From assembly GCA_949316235.1 (NCBI GenBank), contig OX438757.1, forward strand, positions 14,998,657-15,062,656: a stretch of DNA of 64,000 nucleotides, given 5' to 3'. The stretch is from Oegoconia quadripuncta (lineage: Eukaryota > Arthropoda > Insecta > Lepidoptera > Autostichidae). Position 1 is the stretch's first letter. The number at the start of each line of letters is the position of its first letter. The position numbers and the translations under genes are program-made. This document shows positions 37,141 to 48,030 of this stretch, piece by piece. Under the pieces are notes generated by a model that saw only the letters and a program-made list of their open reading frames with translations, did no database searches and was not told where the DNA came from.

Positions 37141-38410
37141 GTGGAGGGGGTGAGTAAAGTGTAATAGGTAGCTTCAAGGGATGTACGAAGGCTTCGGATT
37201 CATCATAAGTCATAACTGAGGCCCTGTAGCCATCTGGAAACTATTATTTTGCATTTGTGTTTAGGTCGTAAATTGGAATCAAACGATGTATTGAATTGTA
37301 TAAGCACGGCGCGAGGAAGAGAAAAAAATTGTGGCTGATTCTGTGTTACAAGGTGATTCCGTCTTTGAGTTGTGAGGTTAGAGTTATATGAGATAAGTGA
37401 CTGTTGTTTAAGAACTGAGCGGAGAATAAAATGTTAGCGAACTGTCAGGACTTGGCAAGAATCATAGAGTTCTGACGTGAGAAATCGGAAAGCTTTGAAT
37501 GTGCAGACTTTAAGGACTGCGCGTTGAGCTCTTTCTAACTCTCTAATAAGTGGGTTTATTGCTGCTCCACCCCAGGACGTGATATAGTACAAGGATGGAC
37601 TGACAGAGTGCGAGGTAAACCATCTACATTTTAATGGGCTCTGCTATATTGCGGAGATGCTTGAAGACATAGATAAGCTTACGTACTTTACCAGAAAGAG
37701 AGTGAAGGTAAGGTTGAAAAGACAGCTTGTTATCAATTATAATCCCAAGATATTTGTGGGACAATATGGACACGAGTTGGGGTCAACTACAGATACAGTT
37801 GGGATTGTGTGGATAGTGAGCAATAATGTTGAGATTTGAGGTTGGCTTGTTGCGTATGGAAAATTTTATATATTTAGTTTTGTCAATGTTCAGAGTGAGA
37901 ATATGTTGTTCCAGCCATTTAGTAACCTCATTGGTACTTTTTTGTGCAACTTCATAGACTGACTCCCATGATTTATCGGTAAATACCAACGCCGTGTGAT
38001 CAGCAAAAGATATTTTGCCACTCTTCAGGTGGAGCTGGCACAGGTCATTCATGTACACCAGGAAGAGCGTAGGCACAGAATTAATATTAGGGCCTAATAA
38101 GCTTCCTTGGGGCACTCCAAATGTGATAGGTAGCTCGGAATTGTCGCAATCATCGATCTTAACAGATTGAGTCCTGCCTGTCTAGTAGCTGGTGAGAAGC
38201 GAGAGTTGTCTTCCTCTAATATCCATCGAGTAGAGTTTAGATCGGAGAATTGGAATCGAGACTGTATCGAAAGCTTTGCTAATGTCCCGCAAAACGGCAA
38301 CACATTTAAGTCTAATATCCAGAGTACTGGCAACATAATCCGTTAACATATGAACTGCATCGGAAGTAGAATTTTCAGCTCCAAAACCGAACTGGTTAAC
38401 CGATATGAGT
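37141..38410 (-). pseudogene. Non-LTR retrotransposon reverse transcriptase, decayed
   Basis: Read right to left: NQFGFGAENSTSDAVHML, CVAVLRDISKAFDTVSIPIL, SELPITFGVPQGSLLGP, LFLVYMNDLCQLHL, KISFADHTALVF, then thumb and connection LTLNIDKTKYIKFS, VRKLIYVFKHLRNIAEP and LIRELERAQRAVLKVC. This is the order of the fingers, palm and thumb of jockey/CR1-type LINE polymerases. The catalytic FADD box reads FADH. There is a stop after LLTSY, about six extra residues after LLGP and frameshifts in the 3' part. 5' endonuclease part absent. Codons and decay indicate an old copy. Confidence 0.85.
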
Positions 38411-38689
38411 GAATGTTCTCAAGGTAGTTTACAAGTCTTTTATTTATTAGTTTTAAGTGCTTTAGTGGGTTTAAGTGATTTAAATGTGCTAGACACCTCA
38501 TTGAAGTCTATTTTGAGAAGAACAAAAGTGTTGGGGCAAGGCGTTATTCGTGGATTTGGGAAATTGCAGTCCGTACGACTGGATACGATTTTGGCAATAT
38601 TGTGCCAAAAAATGTTTACAAAATATTGATTAAATTAACTGAATCTAATGGAGATGAAACAATATTTAGCAGTTCAGAAGATGTATTTT

Positions 38690-39300
38690 TGAGACAGGCA
38701 GTGCACAAAGAAAAAAAAATATTGGTTTACGAATCGGTCACATAAAAGTGTAAGAAAAAATTACAATAATAAATAAAAATATACGTTTAACGAGTAATAC
38801 ATTATATTTGTTATACTTAAATAACACTCGCATGTTTTTTGGTAATTTTTCTGTGGTAAGTAATGCATTTTTTAACACGCTTTTATTAGCTTCACTAGTA
38901 ACTAACTAACAATGTAATCAAATCTTGAAAGTTAATTTAAACTAATTGTCGTATCGAAAAGAAACTTTGTATGTATATGTAATTCTGATGACAATACTAT
39001 AATTTGGTATGTATCTTGGTATCTTGGAGCTGATCTGATGATGGAGCCAGGAGGTGGATGGTGAAACTCTTCAGTGGCTACTAGTAAACCCCTCGAGTTT
39101 GGGCTCACATAATTCGTTTTGATATCTAATAATTTACACTTCGACGATCTTATGATGGAGCCAGGAGATGGATGGTGGAATTGTAGCGCGTTTTTTTAGT
39201 TTTATAAACTACATATTTTTATTTACACCACAAATCAACATTTGATAGAGAGTTAGCGAACGAAGTCGGTGTATGACTGAGTTAATAATTGGTTCCAAAC
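38690..39300 (+). repeat. Dispersed repeat, family I
   Basis: TCTGTGGTAAGTAATGCATT and GCGAACGAAGTCGGTG as in 16040-16395. An internal 14-mer GATGGAGCCAGGAG occurs at 39042 and 39154. Confidence 0.5.
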
Positions 39301-39399
39301 TCCCCTTTTACACCAATGAGTTGTGCCAATGATCCTGCCCGTACGCAGTAATGGAAGTTTTTAATTCTAAATCTCAATGAAGTACTTTTTATTTACCAT

Positions 39400-41760
39400 C
39401 ATCTTCATTGGCCCGTGTAGATAGGTACTTATAAAAGGTAAATTAACCATTAAATTATTCATTTGAAATTACGGAGTGTTGCAAAAAGCGGACCCACTTT
39501 TCCTGATAAATGTATCTACATCGCGAGATCTCACCGCTAGTGTTGCGCCGGGCGTCGGATTCCAACGCGCTAGTAATCGCTAACGGGACTATGAATTATA
39601 TCATGCGTATCCTGGTGATATCGCATCATATAACCCACATAGAAACTATGCATCGCGATATGGCATCCTCATCATCTGTTACATAGGGAATCAGAAGTGT
39701 TTAGTTTTCTCTTTTGTTACATTACACTAGTAAGTACCAGTTGATGTGTGTGTTGTTTTTACCCCGGGACATAAAATATCTCAAGTTCTACTCCATGGCA
39801 TATTCTACATGTGTACGACATTTCATACAAATCCATCATTCGTAGCCATCGCCATAATTGGGCAACAATCAATCAAAAAACATCAAAACATTCGCAGTTA
39901 TTATATTAGTTGGATACTATTTGATATATTTTACATTAACTGGTATGGTTACAAGATATATCTACATAAAATGGGTTTCCAAAACAATATCGCATACAAA
40001 TTTCGAAATTAAAATCTTTCAATTAATACACCGATTATAATGAAACTTTGTACGCATTATAAACAGGATAGGATTTAGTAGGGCACTATGAAGAATATTT
40101 TAAAAGCTGTCACAATTTCAAAACAAAACATTTTTCCAAAAATCTGTATTGTTTTATTTTCTTGGGAAAAGCAACAGCTGCATTCCAAATTATCACTTAA
40201 ACTAAAAAAACTGAGAGCCAATTAGATGTTTCCACTGATAGGTTCCGGGCTTAAATGACTTAAGGCCCACATGAGCAGCGTCAACTCAAGTTGCATCTCA
40301 ACCTTAATACAGACTTGAGTTTTCGTCATTAAAAGAAACACTTGTTTGTTTGACGACATGTTCTCAAAAGAACTAAACGTATGAAGTTGAAATTTTTGCA
40401 CAGTACTTAACCTATAGCGTTTGTTAGCCTCACATTGTGAAAATATTATTCAAAATGCACAAATGCAACGTGTGGTATCATTTTAAAAGATCTTAGCTTC
40501 TTTTGTTAACTGTAGGGAGGAAATTATAAGTGTACGTAGGTGATAATTATTTTCTCATTAAAATACAATGTTGAAATAACAATGAACGAGTTTTTATTTC
40601 ATAGGATAAACGTATAAGGTTATATTCCTAATATATCTTTCACCATAAAACATACTAAAAAGGAAAAAAATGGCCCTGGAATACGTTCACGTCATATGTT
40701 CCAGGTAACTGTTTTGAGACAGATACTGACTTCAAAACTACGCCTAATTAATAAAATGTCATTAATTTTATATAAAATAATCGCGATAACTGCGAAATAT
40801 TGACTGTTCCACTTTCTCTAGGTACTATGGCAGCGTATTAAGCTTAAGATAAACAGCACGGCAATGGTAAATCACATAAGTTATTTATTTATCACATAAC
40901 TAATAAATTCCGCAAGGTTTCCATACAAACTTACAAGTCCAAAATTTTTCGAAATGAATGGACCGATTCCAATGACACTTTATACGTATAATCAGGATAC
41001 ATAGATCTAAAAACTTAGAGGAAAATATTTTCAAAATGTCGAAATTAAAACAATAATTTGCATTTTTTCTGTTACTATGGAAAACTTAAAATCGCTCTAA
41101 TTTATTTCCAATACTCTCTTTCGAAAATGCTCTTTTGCGAAAATGTTCTCAACTAACTTATTAGATCTACGTGCTTTATGCGTATAAAGTTTCATTAAAT
41201 CGGTTTTCATTCGTTACGAAGGACTTAAAAGTTTAAGTAGGTATATCGAATACCGTGCGGGATTTAGTAGTTATATGATAAATAATTTACGTGATTTTCT
41301 ATAGGTGCCGTGGTTTGCGTACCATGTCATTATTTCATAAGTTTCCACTCTGTATATTAGTGAAACGGGTATCGAATACCCACTTTTATATAGAACTTCA
41401 AAAATTTTCTAAAATGCGGAACACATTGTAGATATGCATTTTCCAGAAAAATCATATGATTTTTTTCACTAACGGCTTAAGAGAAAATGAAGATAATATT
41501 TATTATTGAAATTCAAAAAGTAACGTCTATTTGTGTTTTCAAAGCTCAGTACGGACGGAATCCTCATGATGCAAATTCAATTCCTACTTGTCCGTCCTAT
41601 TGTAATCAATTTTAATATACATCTTAGGCTTATTAATTTGGAAGTTGCACACTGATAAATGATGGTATTAATGTCCATCGCTTCAAATACAGACAAAGTA
41701 ATTTCTTATTTCAATCATGTAAAATTCCATAAACAGAAAACAACTAAAAATTACAGTAAC
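39400..41760. other. No confirmed gene
   Basis: 39480-39720 is CG-richer and looks single-copy in this window. 39775-39915 ends ATTATATTAGTTGG, a diverged family G copy. The rest is AT-rich. Confidence 0.35.
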
Positions 41761-41770
41761 AATCACTTAC

Positions 41771-42000
41771 CATTCATTTTGATACGGGCTAAACTCCTCA
41801 ACGTTTAAAAAACCACAGCAATCTAAACACTTGGCATCACTGTCACGGCACTGTACAAGGTGATTCAACGCGATACGACGGCGAAGCTTGCGCGGGCGCT
41901 GCTGGAAGTGAACGCGCGCGGTGCGCAATCGATGAGGGGGAGTGTGCCGAGCGGTGGTGGTGCGTGAAACGGGAAAGTGGTCTGGGTGAGGAGAAGGTCA
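41771..42000 (-). other. CpG-rich first-exon candidate
   Basis: On the minus strand ATCAAAATGAATG is followed by GTAAGTG, an insect-like start context with seven coding bases and then a strong donor. The sequence upstream (41860-41945) is much richer in CG than its surroundings, as in a promoter or 5' UTR. One frame through it is also open to the donor, reading SDAKCLDCCGFLNVEEFS without a Met, so it might instead be an internal exon whose phase would join the candidate exon at 45188. The matching exons to the left were not found. Confidence 0.3.
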
Positions 42001-42126
42001 TCTTGAGAGATGGGATAAGAGTGAGGAGTATCATTTATAAGCACGTAAAGAAACACATATGGAGTACGTGTTTTTTTGCAGGTTGTCATCATGTTTCCCT
42101 GCCAGGTGAGCAATTTTTTTGTTTGT

Positions 42127-42190
42127 ATATGTCACGACCTTTATTCCAACCATTTGAAACCACAAGGTGGTAACAGATATCCCATACATT
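42127..42190 (+). repeat. Possible single relative of the 104 bp satellite
   Basis: GTCACGACCTTTATTCCAAC then AAGGTGGTAACAGATATCCC and ATACATTTGG line up in order with the satellite core GTCACGACCATTATCTC, GGTGGTCAGAAATATCCC, AAACATGAG. Confidence 0.4.
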
Positions 42191-42212
42191 TGGAATTATA
42201 CAGAAATGTTTA

Positions 42213-42233
42213 CGTAACGTACGTACGTACGTT
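42213..42233. repeat. (ACGT)n microsatellite
   Basis: ACGTACGTACGTACGT, fully self-complementary. Confidence 0.7.
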
Positions 42234-42239
42234 TTTTAT

Positions 42240-43005
42240 TAAATGCCTATAAAAACAACACATCATATTATAATTTCATGGTTAGGATGTGTAGATTTTA
42301 TAATGAGGTGTCCTCAACTGGTGATTCCCATATAGACATATTCGACTTTAGAACCATACCATTTAAAAGGCTAGTAAAAGATGTCCTGAGCTCTATCCCA
42401 ATTTTACTTTGATGCTTAGCTACATGATCCGCCAAAACTAAAAGTGTTTTATTCTGTCAGTATTCATAAAAAAAATAATACAATAAGCTTTTTTAAGCTT
42501 GTTCTTGTTTAACCATGTTGTGTATACATGCTTGGGATTCCAATCTATATAGTTCGAATCTAAGTTAACTTTAAGTTCTTCTTATGTACGATTGTAATCT
42601 GTTTTGTATACCAATAAATAAAATAAAATTAAAAAAAAACTGGGGTTTGAGCTTATCGCCGTTTAAAATTGCAAATCTATTGATGTTTTACGGTGGAGTC
42701 CCTACCTTTTACAACACCCACGGGAAGAGACGGGATGGCCCTCTTTTTTTACGTGCCGAAACCACACAGTGATTGGCACTGTGTGATTTAATGTAAATGT
42801 AAATAGCATAACAAATCGAATCCTGATATAGAACAGTTATGTATACGGCCCGGCGAAGTCATAATCATTAATCATTTTCTTCCAACAACGCAATTTCTTC
42901 ATATCTTTTCAATTTGGCGATAAAATTTAGTACCGCACAACCTACCTAATTCAATTGTACTGTCCTTATACCCAAAGGGTGTGTGGAAGAGATCGCTTTT
43001 TGTGA
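42240..43005. other. No gene seen
   Basis: Non-coding, AT-rich. Confidence 0.4.
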
Positions 43006-43010
43006 TAGGG

Positions 43011-43104
43011 TCGCCAAATTGTACATTCCATTCTTACCACTTTTCTGAAACTGTATTTTCTTTTCTGTTGTGCAATAAAGTGTATTTGTATTGTATTGTA
43101 TTGT
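43011..43104 (+). mobile_element. LINE 3' end with (TATTG)n tail
   Basis: GGTCGCCAAATTGTACATTC, TGTTGTGCAATAAAGTGTAT and three TATTG units. Confidence 0.6.
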
Positions 43105-43109
43105 AAACG

Positions 43110-43990
43110 GTGTATTGTAAAAATCAGAAAGCGAATAACTGTTGGACCGCGGTCCCCGGGGAATACCAACAATCCGGTGGCAGATCTTTTTGTATTATAT
43201 TGTACTGTTAAGTAGCTGCTCTTGCAGCAGTAGAGTTGTACGAAAACTCATTCGCACTTTTTTAAAAAATTGTAGTAGTTACACAATAAAATAAGTTTAA
43301 AAAGTTTGAATTTAAAAATTGTCACAAAACAAGTCTTCACACCCAGTGCAGGACGAACTTGTTCCAACTTCGAACTAAAAAAAAAACATTGAAAAAATAG
43401 CCGTGCAATATTGTGGCGGATTTCAGTGAAAAGTTATAGCTTCTTAGATTCATTTTACGCCCGGTGCTCTACTATTACGATGAAGGAAAATAATGCACCT
43501 AGCTTTACGTCGCGTCGCGTAGAAAAATGCCTAGGCGGATCGTAATGTATGGCGAACATTTATTTTACACAAAACTACTGTTCAGAGCGGGTTGGTTGGT
43601 TAGGTTCCTTTGGAACCTGCTACCCTCTAGTCTGCGCAGTTTCCCGTAATATGCTTAATATACATAAAATGTTTGCCATACAATACTGCTTATGACATAA
43701 ACACGACTTTAGAGATATGTCAACCACCTACGAATTTCCTCTTGTTCCGAAGACTGTTTTACTATAATTTTACTGTTTTTTTTTTTTTTTTTTTTTTTAT
43801 GATTGACTGGATTCGCGTTTGACCACTGTAAATGTGGAGTCGATTATTTTATTTTATTTGTTTTTTTTTAATTATTCTATGAGCGCCTAACCTCCTACAA
43901 AGTGCCAGCTGAAAATCAGCGCTATGGCACAGAATTAATATACTCATAGTACTATATGGTTAATGCCACAGCATTATGCTGAACTGGAAC
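43110..43990. other. No gene seen
   Basis: Non-coding; a 22-base T run at about 43777-43798. Confidence 0.4.
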
Positions 43991-44001
43991 CTATATCAGC
44001 T

Positions 44002-44047
44002 TGCATTATTATGTTTTAGTATAGTAATACTAAAACATAATAATGCA
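44002..44047. repeat. Hairpin 1 of a twin pair
   Basis: 20 bp perfect arms, TGCATTATTATGTTTTAGTA and its complement at 44028-44047, loop of 6. Confidence 0.9.
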
Positions 44048-44145
44048 TATATTCAGCAATAGACACACAAATTATCGACAATTGTTCGTAAAAAGTGAAA
44101 TTTTTACGAATAATTGTCGATAATTTGTGTCTATTGCTGAATATA
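44048..44145. repeat. Hairpin 2 of a twin pair
   Basis: Arms of about 46 bases (44048-44094 and 44101-44145) around the loop GTGAAA, starting TATATTCAGCAATAGACAC. Differences are one CA insertion in the left arm and one G/A change. It follows hairpin 1 without a gap. Confidence 0.9.
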
Positions 44146-44574
44146 GACTTCTCTCATAGACCCTATGGTTGAATAAGAAATCTCTCTATAGAATGGGTTT
44201 ATTGAAGTAATGTAGTTTGATTTTTTATTATTTAAAAATCGTGTTTTTTCAATTCTACATGTGACAATGCATTTACAAACAAAGAAATAATTCTAATTAC
44301 ACTAAAGATGTATAACACTACTGTATCATGTGTTCGTGGCAAAATCTAACAAACCTTAAATCTGGAGATAAATGCTTTTAACAATTTAGATGAATATTTT
44401 ACTGCATACAAATAGTATACTTTACTGCAGAGACCAGTAAGTAATCCAAAGGCGAGATCTTCATATACGAGGCTGATCGAAATTACGGTCGAGGTACCTA
44501 TGTTAGGTAATTTGGAAATTCATAAATCTCCAGATATAACAAGTGATAATAGCATCCATATAAACCAAATCAAC

Positions 44575-44890
44575 TGTGTAAAAGCTAAATTTCTTTGAAA
44601 CGGCTGAACCCATTTTGGTCAAACATAGCTAAATAATAAATAAAAACCTATCCCCGAGTTTAATCTTAAATATAAGAAAAAATCAAATTTAGAAAACCCT
44701 CTAATGTCTGATTTCGAAATACACCCAAAATTCTGTTGAAGGCTAAATATCTTTGAAACGATTGAACCAATTTTCATCAAACATAGCTAAGAACTTGTCC
44801 TCACTTTTAGACTTCGATTAAAAAAAAACCACGCATTATTGAGATACGTCTGGACAAACACTGGACACACGCACACACACACACACAACG
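44575..44890 (+). repeat. Dispersed repeat, family H, two units
   Basis: GCTAAATTTCTTTGAAACGG and again GCTAAATATCTTTGAAACGA about 165 bases later, each followed by GAACC.ATTTT..TCAAACATAGCTAA. Ends in (CA)n at 44862-44887. Confidence 0.55.
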
Positions 44891-45187
44891 CCATCAAATA
44901 CATAACACCCGTCATTTTGCGTTAGCCGTGAATAACATAAAATACACATTTGCAATTGCAAGGAACACAAATATTGATTTTGCAGAAATTCCATCTGATT
45001 TCCGGCTTTTACCTTTTTAAATTCGCTAATAACATTTATCATAGGTAATAATTATAATAAATAATTAAAAAACTCTTTAGTAAAATTGTCGCTGTCACAG
45101 ACGTGGCAAAGAAAATATATACTTGTGACGTCAACCGATGGTAGTTCCAAATTCAAATAATATGGTACCTGTAATGAAATTTCATAC

Positions 45188-45294
45188 CTCTTTCCTGGAG
45201 TTTTAGTGATTCCATATTTAAAATCGTCCAAGTCTCGCTTGCCCAGTACTTCACCTGAATCCATAGCGCATAGACAAAAACAAACTATCTCCAT
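45188..45294 (-). CDS. Possible exon of a second minus-strand gene
   Basis: Opens with ATG at 45294 (a second Met at 45264 with sequence MDSGEVLGKRDLDDFKYG) and ends TPGK plus AG before the donor GTATGA. The residues look coding rather than random, but no partner exon is proven. Alternatively an internal exon could begin after GGATTCAG at about 45258. No family recognised. Confidence 0.3.
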
Positions 45295-45299
45295 TTATG

Positions 45300-45860
45300 T
45301 GTGTGGAAGTGGAGCTGGGGATGACCTTTTTGAGGCAAACCAAAGAGCCATATACGTTGCTACATGTTGGGCCAAACTACTTTAGGTCTTATAATGTCGA
45401 CTTGAAAAGAAGAAATGGGGATAAATTTTAATTAAATAATCATATCTATCTACATATATATATATATTATGTGTCTTGCCAGGCAAATTACATTGTTAAA
45501 AACTTGTTTATTTTCGTAAAACTCCGTAAGAAATGTATATAAAAATAAAAAACCGGCTTCATAGTGTTGATTCACAGATCGGCTGTTAACAGTTATCTAA
45601 TTGAATAAAATTAAACATGGCTATGCTTCTCTATCTGTTATTAATGGTTTGACTAATACTTGACGACATGAAATATGTAGATCCGTTTGTGTTATGGCAG
45701 ATAACTTTTCAAAGAAACTATCATTATCAAACTAATCAAGCTGTCTGTCTGTCTGGCCATGATATTTTTATAATTTTAAATTTATACAATACAAATATCC
45801 TTTATTGTACCCCTACTTTAGTAGCTTATAACTTTTTAAAAATAATAAAACAAATATTTT
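45300..45860. other. No gene seen
   Basis: Non-coding; (AT)n at 45451-45467. Confidence 0.4.
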
Positions 45861-45867
45861 CGGGCAT

Positions 45868-46022
45868 AAACACAACGCACACTAATCGACTAGGCTTGTA
45901 TTATGGCTACCCGATAGTAACATTATTTTGTAAATACATACGAGTACATACATATTATAAATAAAAACATCTATAACTCTGGTACACATGTCCGTATTCA
46001 TCGTACAAACACATGCCCCTAG
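45868..46022 (-). mobile_element. SINE family B, partial
   Basis: CACTAATCGACTAGGCTTGT, AACTCTGGTACACATGTCCG and ATTCATCGTACAAACA; the head is missing. Confidence 0.6.
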
Positions 46023-46417
46023 CTCACTTTTTTAAACAAATACCTTTTAAATTCAATTCTCGCAACCAGTTTGCATAAATGCAGTTTCATTTGCTAGTAC
46101 CTCTCTAAATAAATTAATAATATCTATTGTATGCTTTCCTTGCTCATTTCTATTCACTGCAAGCCGTGTCTGCGCATGGGCCCATGATACCTACTATAAT
46201 TTCACTTGTCCTTTGGAAAGTATGTGATTGAAAGTGGATCCGGAATATTTTGGGCAATCGATAGAATAGAAAGTTAATTAGGACTTTACTGTTATACTAG
46301 TACTATAAGAAGAATAAAACGTAGGATATGGTATATCTATAAATTGTATAAATTTAGAAAACCCTTTAAACACTATGATGTCATCCATATATAGGTATAA
46401 CCAAACAACTGTTTTAA

Positions 46418-47523
46418 CCCTTAATTGGGCAGGTGGGGTGTCATACACCCCCTTGCACGTTTCTAGGCTCATAACTTCTTTAAATTTGAATTAACCGCGC
46501 TTGTCCTCTAGGTAGCTTTGTAAAAATTACTGACGTTCACGATTTAGGCAGGAGCGAGCAGCACTCTATTGTGCAGCGTTGCGCGCCAAGGACAGGAAAA
46601 CCAAGACTGAAAGAAAAATGCTATGAACATGTCTGCAATAACCACGTGATTATTGTCTGATAAAATTCTGAGGAATAGAAGTACTACTTATAATTGTTAT
46701 TGTTATTTTTTAATAAATTCTGATACATGTTAAAAAGTGACATAATATATATGTCGGGGAAACGCGGCCGTTGCTAGCGACAGGGACGGTGCCAGCCTCT
46801 CGTGGTATAGGGTAGCTCGGGAAATTGCAATATAATATCAACCCAATACAGGCGAATAGGATATCAGAATGACACTAGGCCCGATAACGTTAAATCTTTA
46901 AGTAAGGTGGTAATTACAGACCACTTTAAATCTTAATATTAAATTATGATCATGGAACCCGAGATACTTACTGGTGAAGAGTAAACATATGCACGCCTCC
47001 TCATGCCATAAAACTTGGCCCCACGCGAGGGTCAAGTCTGTGGAATTCAACCTGGGTAGTTTATAATTCCTCCTTGCTCAAATTCCATGACCAACTTCTA
47101 TTAGTAATGACTTACCGGATTCTACCAAGCGTCGGTGACAGGAGGTAATCAGAGGCACTCACGATCGTTGATGTGTTAAGTGGAGCTCCGACTCCTTTGA
47201 AGTCTGGTAGCAAAGTGTTCCCGTACTTTGACGTGCAGACGTAAGATATTACTGTAAACGTCGTCACCGCGCCATTTCCGGTGATACCAGTGCCACCAGG
47301 TTCACTTCTTGTAGGAAACCGCGCGCAATGATATTCATGCGACTTTTAGATTATAAAATCCGTTGGTAATTTATCGCTATCCGTGATATATAAATTTAAA
47401 TGTTGTCACTATTAAGAGTCTGATTTTGCAAGTATTTCGTATTTTATTTGAATGAACTAATTTTGGGTGCTACGCGTCCCACGCGACCACAGACGTAACT
47501 TTTATGGCACGACCAATTAAGGG
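46418..47523. mobile_element. Non-autonomous piggyBac-like element, 1,106 bp
   Basis: Ends CCCTTAATTGG...CCAATTAAGGG with TTAA on both sides (46414-46417 and 47524-47527), the target site known for piggyBac. Interior has no transposase frame. It lies just downstream of the helical-repeat gene and contains the first AATAAA on that gene's strand. Confidence 0.85.
47443..47448 (-). promoter_or_regulatory. Candidate poly(A) signal AATAAA of the helical-repeat gene
   Basis: First AATAAA on the minus strand downstream of the TAA at 47647, about 200 bases away. No AATAAA or ATTAAA occurs before it. It lies inside the piggyBac-like element. Use is inferred. Confidence 0.4.
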
Positions 47524-47646
47524 TTAAATGCTAAATAACTTCGAAACTCTTAACCGATTTTCAGCAAACATCAATCTTTAACATAAAGAAAACTGCACTG
47601 AAATCTCAAAAAGTTTCAAAAATTGACCCAAGTAATGACAATTGTC

Positions 47647-48030
47647 TTACTTGAGCCTGATATTGGATAGCTCTAAAATATATTCAACAATAAACGTAAT
47701 CTTCTCCTTTACTTCTTCCAAATCTTCTTCAACCACCAAATTCTTTTTCATCGCCATCATTGTTCTCGTCACTAGACTCAGCTTAGTCATTTGACATCTC
47801 CTCTCTTCTTTATTCTTCTGTATGGTAATCTTTAACAACGTTAGCCAGTTGTGTGCAAAGGTGAGGAATTCCTCTGTAACATTCTGCGTGAGTTGGAATT
47901 GGATCAGCGTGTGGATCCAAGGTTGGGATGTTAGGGTTGCGACCAATTTAGGGTCATTTTTGTAAACGATGGCATGTTTGAATATTGAGCTAAGCGTCTT
48001 CCAGCCTGCAAGTGATTGATTTTTCGAGTC
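47647..48030 (-). CDS. Helical-repeat gene, terminal exon with stop
   Basis: 384 nt, 127 codons and TAA. Acceptor CATTCAACAG, then [32 protein letters not shown] and [16 protein letters not shown], followed by a Lys/Glu-rich helix ending ELSNIRLK. The stop lies 120 bases from a TTAA target site of a piggyBac-like element. Confidence 0.88.
   Translation of the reverse strand, partial: DSKNQSLAGWKTLSSIFKHAIVYKNDPKLVATLTSQPWIHTLIQFQLTQNVTEEFLTFAHNWLTLLKITIQKNKEERRCQMTKLSLVTRTMMAMKKNLVVEEDLEEVKEKITFIVEYILELSNIRLK

Larger units (their letters stand above)
46350..47600 (+). repeat. Family H repeat split by the piggyBac-like element
   Basis: ACCAAACAACTGTTTTAA at 46400-46417 continues at 47524 with TTAAATGCTAAATAACTTCG, AACTCTTAACCGATTTTC and CAAACATCAATC. 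Compare AAAACAGTTTTAAAATATTT at 57880. Confidence 0.5.

Noticed and set aside
41843..42113. Two overlapping Ser/Pro/Arg-rich minus-strand frames
   Set aside because: Composition reflects the CG-rich block; one frame ends before the splice donor, so neither joins it.
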